Under the pieces are notes generated by a model that worked only from the letters and a program-made list of their open reading frames with translations, did no database searches and was not told where the DNA came from. This document shows, one piece after another, positions 16,475 through 24,976 of a stretch of DNA of 64,000 bases; within the stretch, counting starts at the first letter, position 1, and each line of letters starts with the position of its first letter. Both the position numbers and the translations under genes were made by a program. Source of the DNA: Thermoguttaceae bacterium (GTDB lineage Bacteria; Planctomycetota; Planctomycetia; Pirellulales; Thermoguttaceae); contig JAFRFG010000057.1 of assembly GCA_017434455.1 (NCBI GenBank), positions 120,412-184,411 of the forward strand, in the 5' to 3' direction.

Positions 16475-18366
16475 TGGGCAATCGCCTTGATCGTTATCCC
16501 CTTGTAGAACCAACCGTCGGACTCGTTTTGACCGTAGAATCCGGCGGGGCCGATGTGCCCCTCCAGGGCGCTGAACGGAGGAAGTGTGGAACCGTCGACG
16601 GTAAAATGAACCCCGCTTTTGTTGTCCGGCCCATTGAGGATCGTACGCACGAGCAAAGCGAAGAGCGTTTTCCCCTGATCGAGACGATTCTCTCGGAGCA
16701 GCTCGTAGTTGTTCCGCATCCCCTCCTGGTTGTTGGCGAAGATTTTGAACGAATAACCGTTCGGTCCGGCCGCGTTGGAGAGAATGGCGCTGATGGTCTG
16801 GTAATTCAGGGTCTTCTCGACCGAGACGATATCGCCGGCCGCGCGGCGGTCCAGGTGCCGCTTAAGCGCATCGGCGTCGTTCGAGGCGAAGAGGGTATCG
16901 TCGGCGACATAGAACGCGTAACGGAACTTGGATTGCTGCTGTGCCTCTTGGGCCTGCTGCGCGCGGCCCTGAGCGCGGGCGCCGTGACGTCCCGAGACAC
17001 GGGTCGGTTCCGATTGCTGAACCTTGGGGGTATGAGACCAGATCACGTCCCCCCCGTAAGGAACCGAGGTGAAATCGGGATCGTTGTCGAACATGCGGTG
17101 AAGCGCCGAGGAGACCTCTTTCGACTGCCCGTCACGAATCTGGACCCCGATGAAAACTTTCTCGTTGAAATCTTGGAAAGTGCGCATCACCGAAATCTGC
17201 GGACCAAGGTGCGCGATCAGTTCCGTCTTCAGGTTGACCTTGGGCCCCTTTTCGTCCTTCTCCAAGCTCTGAAGGGTATCTTCCCAAACGCCCGCCGTCC
17301 CCACGAAGTCGTCGAACAGCGGCCCCATGTTATTGAACAGCGACAGGATATCCATATTCAGGAAACTGCAGCGGCTCGACTCCTGACCGACCCAGTCGGG
17401 GACCGGAATCTCTTTCGAATCGAGGAAGCGCAGCATTTTCAGTGCCAGCGTCGGTTGTTCGGGGATGTACGCCTTCATTCGGAAGATTCCCTCGTACTGT
17501 TCCGTACCGAAGTCGAAGATACCCCCGACCCCCTGAATTCCGCTGAATCCCTGGTTGGCGAGGATCGGCCACGGCGACATCGGTCTTGTCCCGTCTTTTG
17601 ACGCGCTGTTTTGGAGCGAGTAAAGCGCCTCGCCGAATTCCAAGGGGACGACAAAGAAGCGAACCTGGGGCTCTTTCTGTTCGGGGTAGTCGGCGGTACA
17701 GCGGCGCATGATCGTCTGATAGACGACATTGCCGGCCAGCGGCGAGGAGCGGTCGCCGAAAATTTGTTCGAGCAGATACTTTTGATCCGCGGCGAAGAAA
17801 TAGCCCCCGACAAGAGCGAAGTAGACGGTCCTCAGCACACCGGGATTCTTCTCATCCGGGAAGGTTAGGACGGTCACCTCGGCGGAACCCCGTTTGGTCG
17901 TGATCGCTTCGCGGCGGCTGGCTCCGTTAGGGTCGGAGGTTACCTTTTTAATGAGTTTGGTCAGGAAGGTATTCAGCTCTTTTTCCCGACCCTTCACCGA
18001 GATGACAAGCGCCAAGCCGGGAGTTTTCCCCGGAGCGGCGACCAGGCCGCCGCCGATCTCACCGGAAGCGATCGAGATGACGTCATTAAAGGTCATCCCA
18101 AAACGACGGATCCAAGATTGCTCGAGCTGCTCGGAAAACGACTGGCGAAACGGCTCAAAAGGTTCGGTTCGGATCGTCGATCCGAAATCGGTGGAGCGCC
18201 ACTGCTGACACAGTTCGTTGACATCACTGATGGCGAAGAAGCCCTTCGTGGTCGAGGGGAAGAGACGGTCTGTCATGATTTGGGCAGAAGCCGTCTGAGC
18301 CAGGGCCGAAAGGCACAGCGCGACAGCGAATATCAGGAGAATATTCTTGAAATTTGTTCGTGTCAT
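16471..18366 (-). CDS. Secreted protein of unknown function
   Basis: 631 residues from the ATG at 18366, which has AAGGAG 10 bases upstream and opens directly into a signal peptide (MTRTNFKN, hydrophobic core, cleavage near TASA-Q at 29). An upstream in-frame start would bury the signal peptide. The mature protein is a soluble mixed alpha/beta sequence with phrases such as KGFFAISDVNELCQQW and FRMKAYIPEQ. It also has a Gln/Arg/Ala-rich insert around residues 455-490. I recognise no catalytic motif. Its overall style (long, secreted, hydrophobic strands, assessing 'FFAI/ALVGG') is like DUF3352-type planctomycete proteins, but that is a weak inference. The stop overlaps the SDR start. Confidence 0.72.
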   Translation of the reverse strand: MTRTNFKNILLIFAVALCLSALAQTASAQIMTDRLFPSTTKGFFAISDVNELCQQWRSTDFGSTIRTEPFEPFRQSFSEQLEQSWIRRFGMTFNDVISIASGEIGGGLVAAPGKTPGLALVISVKGREKELNTFLTKLIKKVTSDPNGASRREAITTKRGSAEVTVLTFPDEKNPGVLRTVYFALVGGYFFAADQKYLLEQIFGDRSSPLAGNVVYQTIMRRCTADYPEQKEPQVRFFVVPLEFGEALYSLQNSASKDGTRPMSPWPILANQGFSGIQGVGGIFDFGTEQYEGIFRMKAYIPEQPTLALKMLRFLDSKEIPVPDWVGQESSRCSFLNMDILSLFNNMGPLFDDFVGTAGVWEDTLQSLEKDEKGPKVNLKTELIAHLGPQISVMRTFQDFNEKVFIGVQIRDGQSKEVSSALHRMFDNDPDFTSVPYGGDVIWSHTPKVQQSEPTRVSGRHGARAQGRAQQAQEAQQQSKFRYAFYVADDTLFASNDADALKRHLDRRAAGDIVSVEKTLNYQTISAILSNAAGPNGYSFKIFANNQEGMRNNYELLRENRLDQGKTLFALLVRTILNGPDNKSGVHFTVDGSTLPPFSALEGHIGPAGFYGQNESDGWFYKGITIKAIAQ

Positions 18367-18495
18367 TTGTGGAAAACTCCTTGTCGTCGGATTAAAATGG
18401 AGAAGAGCAGAAAAACGGGCTGTTCCCCGCGGTCTCCCTATTGCCCGGACAAAGCGCGGAAAACCTGATTTTTGCTCTTTCAATCCCCTTCTAAT

Positions 18496-18519
18496 CCCGT
18501 TTATAACAAGAAAAACGGG
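18496..18519. promoter_or_regulatory. Inverted repeat over a divergent promoter region
   Basis: CCCGTTT (18496-18502) and AAACGGG (18513-18519) form a 7-bp inverted repeat around a TATAAA-like -10 box read leftward (18505-18500). It lies between the divergent secreted-protein (18366) and HD-domain (18561) genes. Its position suggests an operator; no regulator is assigned. Confidence 0.35.
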
Positions 18520-18560
18520 ACAGTTCCAGACCGAAATTTCGTTTTTGCCGCCATTTCAAA

Positions 18561-20033
18561 ATGCCCGCGTCGCCAAAGAACTTGAAGTGCTGTATCGGAC
18601 AGGGGGAAAGTCTTCTTCAGGATCCGATCTATGGATACATTCCCTTTACTTCCCCCTTGGAGGGAGGCCCTCCCGGCTCGGAGATTACCGAACGAGATCT
18701 GATCGATCACCCCTTCGTTCAGCGCCTGCGCCGCATCCACCAGCTCCAGACCGCCTGGCTGGTCTACCCGACGGCCGAGCATACACGGTTCGCTCACTCC
18801 TTGGGGGCGATGCATACCGCGTCGATTGCCTGGGCTCAACTGAAAACAAGCTTCCGCTGCGCCTGTCAGGAACTCCCGTCCGAGGAACAGCCGCCGTCGG
18901 ATAACTGTATCGAGGCGCTCTTGCGCGTGGCCGGCCTTCTGCACGATGTCGGACACGGCCCTTTCGGTCATTTTTTTGATCAGCACTTCCTATCGCGTTT
19001 CAAGGATCCGGACGGTGAAAAGCTGACGCATGAACGGCTTGGGGCGGTGATCATTAAAGAGCGTTTGGCATCGACCATTCGCCGTCTGCGCCGTACCCCC
19101 AATGGGGTTCTTCGTGACGACGAGGCGGTCGATCCCGAGCAGGTCGCGTTTTTGATCGTCCGGCCGAAGGAGGAGGAACACTCCGAGCATCCCCGCTGGC
19201 TGCACCTGCTTCGGATCCTTTTTTCCGGTCTGTACACCGTCGACAATATGGACTTTGTCCTGCGGGACGCTTGGCTGTCCGGGCTGTCGCCCCGGGCGTT
19301 TGACCGAGATCGGCTTTTGCGCTACTCCTTTTTTACCCTGCAGGGATTGGCGATTCATTCCAACGGGCTTTCGACCTTAACTCAGTTCCTGACCATCCGA
19401 GCCGAGCTGTTTCGATCGGTCTATTTCCATCGGACCGTTCGCGCCGCGGATATTCAGTTGAAGAGACTGTTCGAAAAATGCTCCGAGCTGATCTTCCCCT
19501 TCGGGGATCCGACAGAGCATCTGGACGAATATCTCCGTCTGACCGAATGGTCGCTTTTAGAGGATGTCTCCCGCTGGGGAGAGTCCGACGACCGGCGCAA
19601 ACGGGCGATGGCCGGTGAATGGGCCGATTTTTTTGGCCGCAAGATCCGCTGGCGAAGGATCGCCGAGCGAACCGTCAATTATCGGCAGGGGGAACGGAAC
19701 ACGGCTTTGGACGATTCAGATTTTGAGACGCTGCTTCGCAAAAAGCTTCGAGGCCTAGGAATCGATCCTCCCTTCGAGGTCGATACCGTTCAGCACATCA
19801 GCCGGCCGAACGATCATCAGCAGGCCGGGAGCGAAAATATCCTCTACGACGCGGAGAAAAGAACGGGAAAGCCCCTGGCCGAGGAAGACATCTACCGTGA
19901 TATCCCCAAATACTACCGGATCCGTCGTGTTTACGCCCCCGATGATACCTCAATCGAGGTGAAAGAAGCGATTCGGGAGGCCTTTTGTGAGCTGGTCGAC
20001 GCCCATGACACCGATGCCCCCACGAACATGTAG
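18561..20033 (+). CDS. HD-domain phosphohydrolase (dNTPase/SAMHD1-like)
   Basis: 490 residues. The N-terminal half has the HD superfamily metal site: H79 in HTRFAHSLG, H128-D129 in LLHDVGHGPFGH, and a later Asp in VDNMDFVLRD. The preceding RLRRIHQLQTAWLVYP segment is typical of the SAMHD1/dGTPase-like subgroup, which removes triphosphate from dNTPs or acts on other nucleotides. The C-terminal half has charged helices with no recognised motif. The ATG at 18561 lacks a clear ribosome site, and a TTG seven codons later is possible. A terminator follows. The true substrate is unknown. Confidence 0.8.
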   Translation: MPASPKNLKCCIGQGESLLQDPIYGYIPFTSPLEGGPPGSEITERDLIDHPFVQRLRRIHQLQTAWLVYPTAEHTRFAHSLGAMHTASIAWAQLKTSFRCACQELPSEEQPPSDNCIEALLRVAGLLHDVGHGPFGHFFDQHFLSRFKDPDGEKLTHERLGAVIIKERLASTIRRLRRTPNGVLRDDEAVDPEQVAFLIVRPKEEEHSEHPRWLHLLRILFSGLYTVDNMDFVLRDAWLSGLSPRAFDRDRLLRYSFFTLQGLAIHSNGLSTLTQFLTIRAELFRSVYFHRTVRAADIQLKRLFEKCSELIFPFGDPTEHLDEYLRLTEWSLLEDVSRWGESDDRRKRAMAGEWADFFGRKIRWRRIAERTVNYRQGERNTALDDSDFETLLRKKLRGLGIDPPFEVDTVQHISRPNDHQQAGSENILYDAEKRTGKPLAEEDIYRDIPKYYRIRRVYAPDDTSIEVKEAIREAFCELVDAHDTDAPTNM

Positions 20034-20050
20034 CCGACCGGGCAAGAGAT

Positions 20051-20092
20051 AAAAAAAGGAACCACTCCCGTTTGGGGGCGGTTCCTTTTTTT
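20051..20092 (+). terminator. Rho-independent terminator after the HD gene
   Basis: A 13-bp outer stem, AAAAAAAGGAACC (20051-20063) with GGTTCCTTTTTTT (20080-20092), with an inner CCC/GGG pairing. It lies 18 bases past the HD stop. Confidence 0.85.
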
Positions 20093-20258
20093 ACAAGGAG
20101 AAAGATCAAAGGCGTTCTGAGTTTTTTCGCGGCGTGGGTGCCCGTGCGAAGGAGAGAGGAAAACACGGGCGCAAGGGCCGCTTTTAACGGCTTTGTCTGC
20201 CGAAGAAACCCGCTGGGAGAAAACGCGCTTCTCGGCCGGGCTGCCGGAATCTTCTTTT

Positions 20259-20558
20259 TTAGCCGAGGCGGCTCAGGAGCCGTTCCATCGCGATGTCCAT
20301 CCGCTCGGGGGTGTCGTAGGTTCCCGCGGCGATCTCTTCGCGGATGCGATTGACCAGGTCGTAACGAACCTCGGAGCTGCTGTTGGTCTGACGGGCGCTG
20401 TCAACGGAGGAAAGGCGTTCGGCGGTCGTCGAGATCTCGATCTCGTCGCGGATCGGGCGGGAGGCGTCCGCCTGGACGCTCTTCTTGGTGACGTCCACGT
20501 TATGGGTGGCCGAGATGTTGCGGGCGGCACTGATATGATTGATTCCGTTGATGTCCAT
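20259..20558 (-). CDS. flgM: Anti-sigma-28 factor FlgM
   Basis: 99 residues from the ATG at 20558, which has AAGGAG 7 bases upstream; a TTG two codons earlier lies too close to that site. The C-terminal half (RYDLVNRIREEIAAGTYDT..., MERLLSRL) carries the FlgM signature 'R...V..IR..I..G.Y......A..LL' that binds and inhibits FliA/sigma-28. The N-terminal half is Ser/Thr/Asn/Ala-rich, as expected for the flexible export region. No other flagellar gene lies nearby. An A/T-rich upstream region contains a TATACT -10-like box (minus strand near 20757) but no clear sigma-28 promoter. Confidence 0.85.
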   Translation of the reverse strand: MDINGINHISAARNISATHNVDVTKKSVQADASRPIRDEIEISTTAERLSSVDSARQTNSSSEVRYDLVNRIREEIAAGTYDTPERMDIAMERLLSRLG

Positions 20559-21068
20559 TGCCAATCTCCTTGTTTCGGGAAAATCCTTTTTTCTTTCGCT
20601 CGTCTTTCTCGCCTCGGGGGTGTTCCCCCTCGGACAGACTTATTTACGTATCGAATCGCTCGGTTGACCTTGCGAGAAAGCGGAAATTTTTCGAAAAAAA
20701 CAAACAACGCCCCAGGAGCCGGAAAATCTTGCCTGGTTCGCCCCGCTTCATGCTTAGTATAGGTTGCGTTTTTACGATGCGCTGAGTTTTTTTCTTAGTT
20801 TCCCGTGATTTTTTTCCCGAGTGAATGCGGACGTATCCTCTTCCGGCCGGTTCGGATTATGCCGATTTTTTTATGCCCCGTCAAGCCCGAAAGGAAATGG
20901 TCCGGTCTCGATGGGTCTGAGGGACTATTCTCCCCAATCGAGAGCTTATCGTTAGAATAGACTATATTAAGCGTAGAGAGATCTGCCGCGATTGCGAAGC
21001 GCAGATAGATTCTGTCGCGGGGCTTACCCCGCCGGAGAAAAAAGAAAAAATCTAGGAGAAATAGTAAA
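20559..21068. other. Long A/T-rich intergenic region between flgM and purB
   Basis: About 500 bases between divergent starts, with several T runs of six or seven. Toward purB there is a TATATT -10-like box (20963-20968). Downstream in the putative leader are two hairpins: CCGCGA/TCGCGG (around 20986-21020) and GCGGGG-CTTA-CCCCGC (21017-21032), which overlap and so could be alternatives. No good protein frame and no known RNA family was recognised. Confidence 0.4.
21017..21032 (+). promoter_or_regulatory. Leader hairpin upstream of purB
   Basis: GCGGGG (21017-21022), loop CTTA, CCCCGC (21027-21032). It shares bases with an alternative longer stem to its left (TCGCGG). The A-rich stretch after it leads into the purB ribosome site. 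A conformational switch is possible but unproven. Confidence 0.35.
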
Positions 21069-22502
21069 ATGTCAGAGCCGCGCCTCTACTACGATAATCC
21101 CCTCATCGAGCGCTACGCCTCCCGGGAAATGTGCGAGCTGTTCGGTCCCCAGAAGAAGTTCGGGACCTGGCGCCGGCTCTGGCTGGCGCTGGCCGAAGTC
21201 GAGGCCGAGCTGGGGCTGCCGATCACCGAGGAACAACTCCAGGATATGCGTGAGCACCTCGACGATATCGATTTCGCCCTGGCGGCCTCCTACGAGAAGA
21301 AACTTCGCCACGACGTGATGGCCCATGTCCATACCTTTGGCGACTGCGCCACCAAGGCGCGTCCGATTATCCATCTTGGCGCGACCAGCTGTTTTGTCAC
21401 CGACAATACCGACGCCCTGTTGTATCGCAGCGCCATGGAGCTCATCGCCCAGCGCCTGGCCGCGGTTATCGACCGCCTGGGGAGTTTCTCCGAAAAGTAC
21501 CGCTCGATGGCCTGCCTGGGCTATACCCATCTTCAGCCGGCGCAGCCGACGACCGTGGGGAAGCGCGCCTGCCTGTGGAACTACGATCTGATCATGGATA
21601 TGGACGATTTGGAGCATCGTCTGGCGACCGCCAAGACCCTGGGAAATAAGGGGACGACCGGGACACAGGCCAGTTTCCTGAAGCTCTTCGGCGGGGATCA
21701 CGAGAAGGTGAAGCTCCTGGAGAAAAAATTCTGCGAGAAGATCGGTTTTCAAGAGCCGTTTGCCGTGACCGGACAGACCTACCCGCGTAAATTTGACGCG
21801 CAGATTCTCGATGTCCTGGCCGGAATCGCCGCCAGCTGCCATAAGTTCGGGACGGATCTGCGGATCTTGGCCCACAACAAAGAGATGGAAGAACCGTTCG
21901 AGAAAAATCAGATCGGTTCCTCCGCGATGGCGTATAAGCGCAATCCGATGCGCAGTGAGCGAATCTGTTCCCTGGCCCGCTTTGTGATGAGTCTTGAAAG
22001 TTCTCCGGCGATGACCCTGGCGGTGCAGTGGATGGAACGGACGCTCGACGACAGCGCCAATCGCCGCCTGGTTCTCCCCCAGGCGTTCCTGGCGGTCGAC
22101 GCGATCTTGATGATTTACCTGAACATCGTCGATGGCATGGTGGTCTATCCCAAGGTGATCGAGCGCAATCTCGCCCGTGAGCTCCCCTTTATGGCGACCG
22201 AGAATATCTTGATGGCGGCCGTGGAGGCCGGTGGGGATCGGCAGGATCTCCATGAGCGGATTCGCGTCCATTCCCAGGCCGCCGCCGCCCGGGTGAAGCA
22301 GGAGGGGGGCGAAAACGATCTGCTCGATCGCCTCAAGGCCGACCCGGCGTTCGCCAAGGTCGATATCACCAGCGAGCTGGACCCGTCCCGGTTCGTCGGC
22401 CGGGCGCCGGAGCAGGTGACGGAATTCCTTGAGACGCAGGTTTCTCCGATTCGCCGGAAATACGCGGGCCATTTCGCCAGCGGCGACGAGCTGCGTGTCT
22501 GA
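21069..22502 (+). CDS. purB: Adenylosuccinate lyase
   Basis: PurB splits fumarate from SAICAR and adenylosuccinate in purine synthesis. The 477-residue protein has the fumarase/aspartase-superfamily regions: [33 protein letters not shown] and the flexible signature [11 protein letters not shown] (283-293). Length and order fit the longer, eukaryote-like PurB branch also seen in planctomycetes. The ATG at 21069 has AGGAGA 11 bases upstream. nagA follows after 53 bases, probably in the same transcript. Confidence 0.95.
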   Translation: MSEPRLYYDNPLIERYASREMCELFGPQKKFGTWRRLWLALAEVEAELGLPITEEQLQDMREHLDDIDFALAASYEKKLRHDVMAHVHTFGDCATKARPIIHLGATSCFVTDNTDALLYRSAMELIAQRLAAVIDRLGSFSEKYRSMACLGYTHLQPAQPTTVGKRACLWNYDLIMDMDDLEHRLATAKTLGNKGTTGTQASFLKLFGGDHEKVKLLEKKFCEKIGFQEPFAVTGQTYPRKFDAQILDVLAGIAASCHKFGTDLRILAHNKEMEEPFEKNQIGSSAMAYKRNPMRSERICSLARFVMSLESSPAMTLAVQWMERTLDDSANRRLVLPQAFLAVDAILMIYLNIVDGMVVYPKVIERNLARELPFMATENILMAAVEAGGDRQDLHERIRVHSQAAAARVKQEGGENDLLDRLKADPAFAKVDITSELDPSRFVGRAPEQVTEFLETQVSPIRRKYAGHFASGDELRV

Positions 22503-22555
22503 CGAAGGCGGTCGCGAATATCAAGAGGGTACCGCGAGGAACGAGGGATAACGTT

Positions 22556-23746
22556 ATGGATACTTACCGCGTACGGCGCTGCGACAATCTTCAGGCGGTC
22601 GAGGTGGGGGTGGAGCGTTCGAGCGTCTGTTCGGTCCGCCCCATTGAATCGAGTGAGGATCTTCCCCTGGCCGCCCCCGGGCTGCTGGATATCCAGATCA
22701 ACGGGGCCCGCCATTGGGAATTCTCCTCTCCCGATCTGACGGTCGAGGGGGTGCGGGAGGTGATCGAAAGCGTGATCGCTTCCGGGACGTTCCGGTTTTG
22801 TCCCACGCTGACGACCCATACCCCGGAGGTCCTTCTTCACGCCGCCGAGGTGATTGGCCGCACGTTGAAAGAGTACCCTCGATATGATAGCGTGGTGGTC
22901 GGCATCCACATGGAGGGGCCGTTCATCTCGGCCGAGGAAGGGCCGCGCGGGGCGCACCGCAGGGAGTATGTTCGCTCCTGCTACGATCTGGATCTGATCG
23001 ACGCGGTGAATCGCGCCAGCGGCAATCGAGTGAAGATCGTGACCTTTTCCCCCGAATACGACCGGTTCCCTGATTTTATCGCCGGTCTTCTCTCCAGGGG
23101 GATTGTCCCGGCGATCGGTCATACCAACGCCTCGCCGGTCGATATTGCCCGGGCCGCGGCCGCCGGCGCGCGTCTGTCGACTCACCTGGCCAACGCTACG
23201 TACCATCTTCTCCCGAAGGAGGGGAACTATTTCTTCGCTCAGCTGACCGACGATCGTCTCGCCGCCTCGATCATCGTCGATGGTTTTCACCTCTCGCCGA
23301 TGATGGTCAAGACGATCCTCCGAGGGAAGGGGCTGGAGCGTTTGATCCTCGTCAGTGACCTGTCCGGGCTGGCCGGTATGCCGCCGGGGGTCTACAACAC
23401 CGAGCTGTGTGAAGTGGAGATTCTCGAAAGCGGAAAGATTGTCCTGGCGTCCAATCGGCGGCTTTTGGCCGCCGCCTCCGAGCCGCTGGCCCAGGATCTG
23501 TGTACCATGATGGCGTTCACCGGCCTGACGATCAGCGAGGTGTTCCGCGCGGCCACGGCTCATCCCGCGGCGCTTTTGGGGCTAAGCGCGTTCCCGAACG
23601 GCCGCAGCGACGATTTCCTCGCCGTCGGTTATCCCGCCGCCTTCTTCACCTTCCGTCACCGCCCCGCCGCGCTGTCCGACGACGGCCTGGCCGACTGGGA
23701 GGGCTTTCGCCGCGGCGCGTTCGAAATCGAGGCGATCGTCCGCTGA
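22556..23746 (+). CDS. nagA: N-acetylglucosamine-6-phosphate deacetylase (NagA family)
   Basis: 396-residue amidohydrolase. It would remove acetate from GlcNAc-6-P so the sugar can enter glycolysis or wall synthesis. APGLLDIQINGA gives the barrel start. The metal and catalytic positions are E120 in HMEGPFIS, H189 in IGHTNAS, H210 in THLANA and D268 in LVSDLSG, with IIVDGFHLSP for substrate binding. These align with E. coli E131, H195, H216 and D273. THLANAT replaces the usual THLFNAM, and the N-terminal small domain is short, so the exact amino-sugar substrate could differ. No nagB or transporter is adjacent. Confidence 0.82.
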   Translation: MDTYRVRRCDNLQAVEVGVERSSVCSVRPIESSEDLPLAAPGLLDIQINGARHWEFSSPDLTVEGVREVIESVIASGTFRFCPTLTTHTPEVLLHAAEVIGRTLKEYPRYDSVVVGIHMEGPFISAEEGPRGAHRREYVRSCYDLDLIDAVNRASGNRVKIVTFSPEYDRFPDFIAGLLSRGIVPAIGHTNASPVDIARAAAAGARLSTHLANATYHLLPKEGNYFFAQLTDDRLAASIIVDGFHLSPMMVKTILRGKGLERLILVSDLSGLAGMPPGVYNTELCEVEILESGKIVLASNRRLLAAASEPLAQDLCTMMAFTGLTISEVFRAATAHPAALLGLSAFPNGRSDDFLAVGYPAAFFTFRHRPAALSDDGLADWEGFRRGAFEIEAIVR

Positions 23747-23894
23747 AAAATCCCCCTTTCTATATATTGTCGATTGCGGTACAATTAAAGGCGAAGCTCA
23801 AGCTGGCACCCCGGGGGCAAGACCTCTGTGGCAGCCGCGAAAAAACGCAAGAGAATTTCCCCGACTCGCTCGGGAAGGGACGAGTGCTATCCGT

Positions 23895-24815
23895 ATGTCG
23901 GTTGTGATTACCGGATCCGCCGGAATTGATACCGTGGAAACCCCCGTCGATCGCCGTGAGCGGGTGATGGGGGGGAGCGCCATGTATATCAGCGCCGCCG
24001 CGTCGTTTTTTACTCCGGTGGCCTTGGTGAGCGTTGTCGGCGAAGACTGGCCGCGGGCCAATACCGAGATCCTCCGCGGGCGCGGGGTCGACACCACGGC
24101 CCTGGAGATTCGACAGGGCGAAAAAACGCTCTATTGGTTTGGCCGCTACCATGGGAATATGGACGAGTGCGAAACCGTCGAAATCCAGCCGAATGTTTTC
24201 AGCGCGGATTTCATCCCCGCCGTTCCCGCGAAGTACCGAAAAGGCGCTTCGGTTGTTCTGCTGGGAAACGCTTCTCCGACGACCCAAATGGCGTTGCTTG
24301 ATCAAGTACCCTCTCGGGCGCTGACTCTGGCCGACACGATGAATTATTACATCAACGGCCAGCGGCCCGCGTTGGAGCGTCTCCTAAAGCGGATTGACGT
24401 TTTGGTCCTCAACGAAAGCGAGCTCTTCCTTCTGACCGAAGAAAACGCTCTTGTCGCGGCCATCGAAAAGGCCCTGACACTGGGGCCCAAGGTTCTGGTT
24501 GTCAAACGGGGAACCTGCGGCGTGATCCTCGCCACCGCTGCCGGACAGAAGGCGATTCTTCCCGCCTACCCGATGGGCCGGGTCGTCGACCCGACCGGCG
24601 CGGGAGATTCTTTCTTAGGCGGGCTGGGCGGCTCCCTGGCGGCCGTTGTGGGCCCCGGGCGTCTGCCGAGTATCGAAGAGTGGAAATCCGCCCTCCTCAA
24701 CGCGACGCTGATCGCCAGCTTCTGCATCGAGAGCTTCTCGCTCGAACGGCTGCTGACATTGGTTCAAGACGAGTTTCGTCAGCGGCGTGAGGAGTTTGTG
24801 AGGATGCTCCCTTAA
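23895..24815 (+). CDS. PfkB-family carbohydrate/nucleoside kinase
   Basis: 306 residues with the ribokinase fold. The N-terminal GSAGIDTVE and GGSAMYISAAAS replace the usual GG..N.A motif, and the C-terminal signature DPTGAGDSFLGG has the catalytic base D238. Substrate cannot be read from sequence; the YWFGRYHGNMDE segment is unlike fructokinase or ribokinase. The start ATG at 23895 has a poor ribosome site. A TACAAT box (23780-23785) is a possible -10. It stands alone between nagA and the helicase gene. Confidence 0.82.
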   Translation: MSVVITGSAGIDTVETPVDRRERVMGGSAMYISAAASFFTPVALVSVVGEDWPRANTEILRGRGVDTTALEIRQGEKTLYWFGRYHGNMDECETVEIQPNVFSADFIPAVPAKYRKGASVVLLGNASPTTQMALLDQVPSRALTLADTMNYYINGQRPALERLLKRIDVLVLNESELFLLTEENALVAAIEKALTLGPKVLVVKRGTCGVILATAAGQKAILPAYPMGRVVDPTGAGDSFLGGLGGSLAAVVGPGRLPSIEEWKSALLNATLIASFCIESFSLERLLTLVQDEFRQRREEFVRMLP

Positions 24816-24837
24816 AACGTATTATCCAAAGGTTTCC

Positions 24838-24861
24838 GCGCGCTTTTTGAGTAAAACGCGC
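24838..24861. terminator. Hairpin after the PfkB gene
   Basis: GCGCG-(C)-TTTT (24838-24848) pairs with AAAACGCGC (24853-24861) with one bulge and a 4-5-base loop. No T run follows, so it may be a weak or factor-dependent stop. Confidence 0.35.
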
Positions 24862-24884
24862 CAAGCGGATCCTTTCGTTCGGAT

Positions 24885-24905
24885 GGGTACCCGAGGGTAC
24901 CCTCG
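24885..24905. promoter_or_regulatory. Tandem GGGTACCC palindromes upstream of helicase gene
   Basis: GGGTACCC occurs at 24885-24892 and again at 24895-24902, two bases apart; the second is the core of a 14-bp perfect palindrome, CGAGGGTACCCTCG (24892-24905). This dense symmetry about 75 bases before the helicase start looks like an operator or a strong RNA hairpin. Confidence 0.45.
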
Positions 24906-24976
24906 CGGGCGTGAAAAGGGACTTTCCCGGCGCGTGCATCGGGAAGGTATTTTAAGAAGACACACGTATTGAAAGA

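Noticed and set aside
16471..18366. Longer start for the secreted protein at 18483
   Set aside because: It would place a signal peptide 39 residues inside the protein, while the ATG at 18366 has a good ribosome site.
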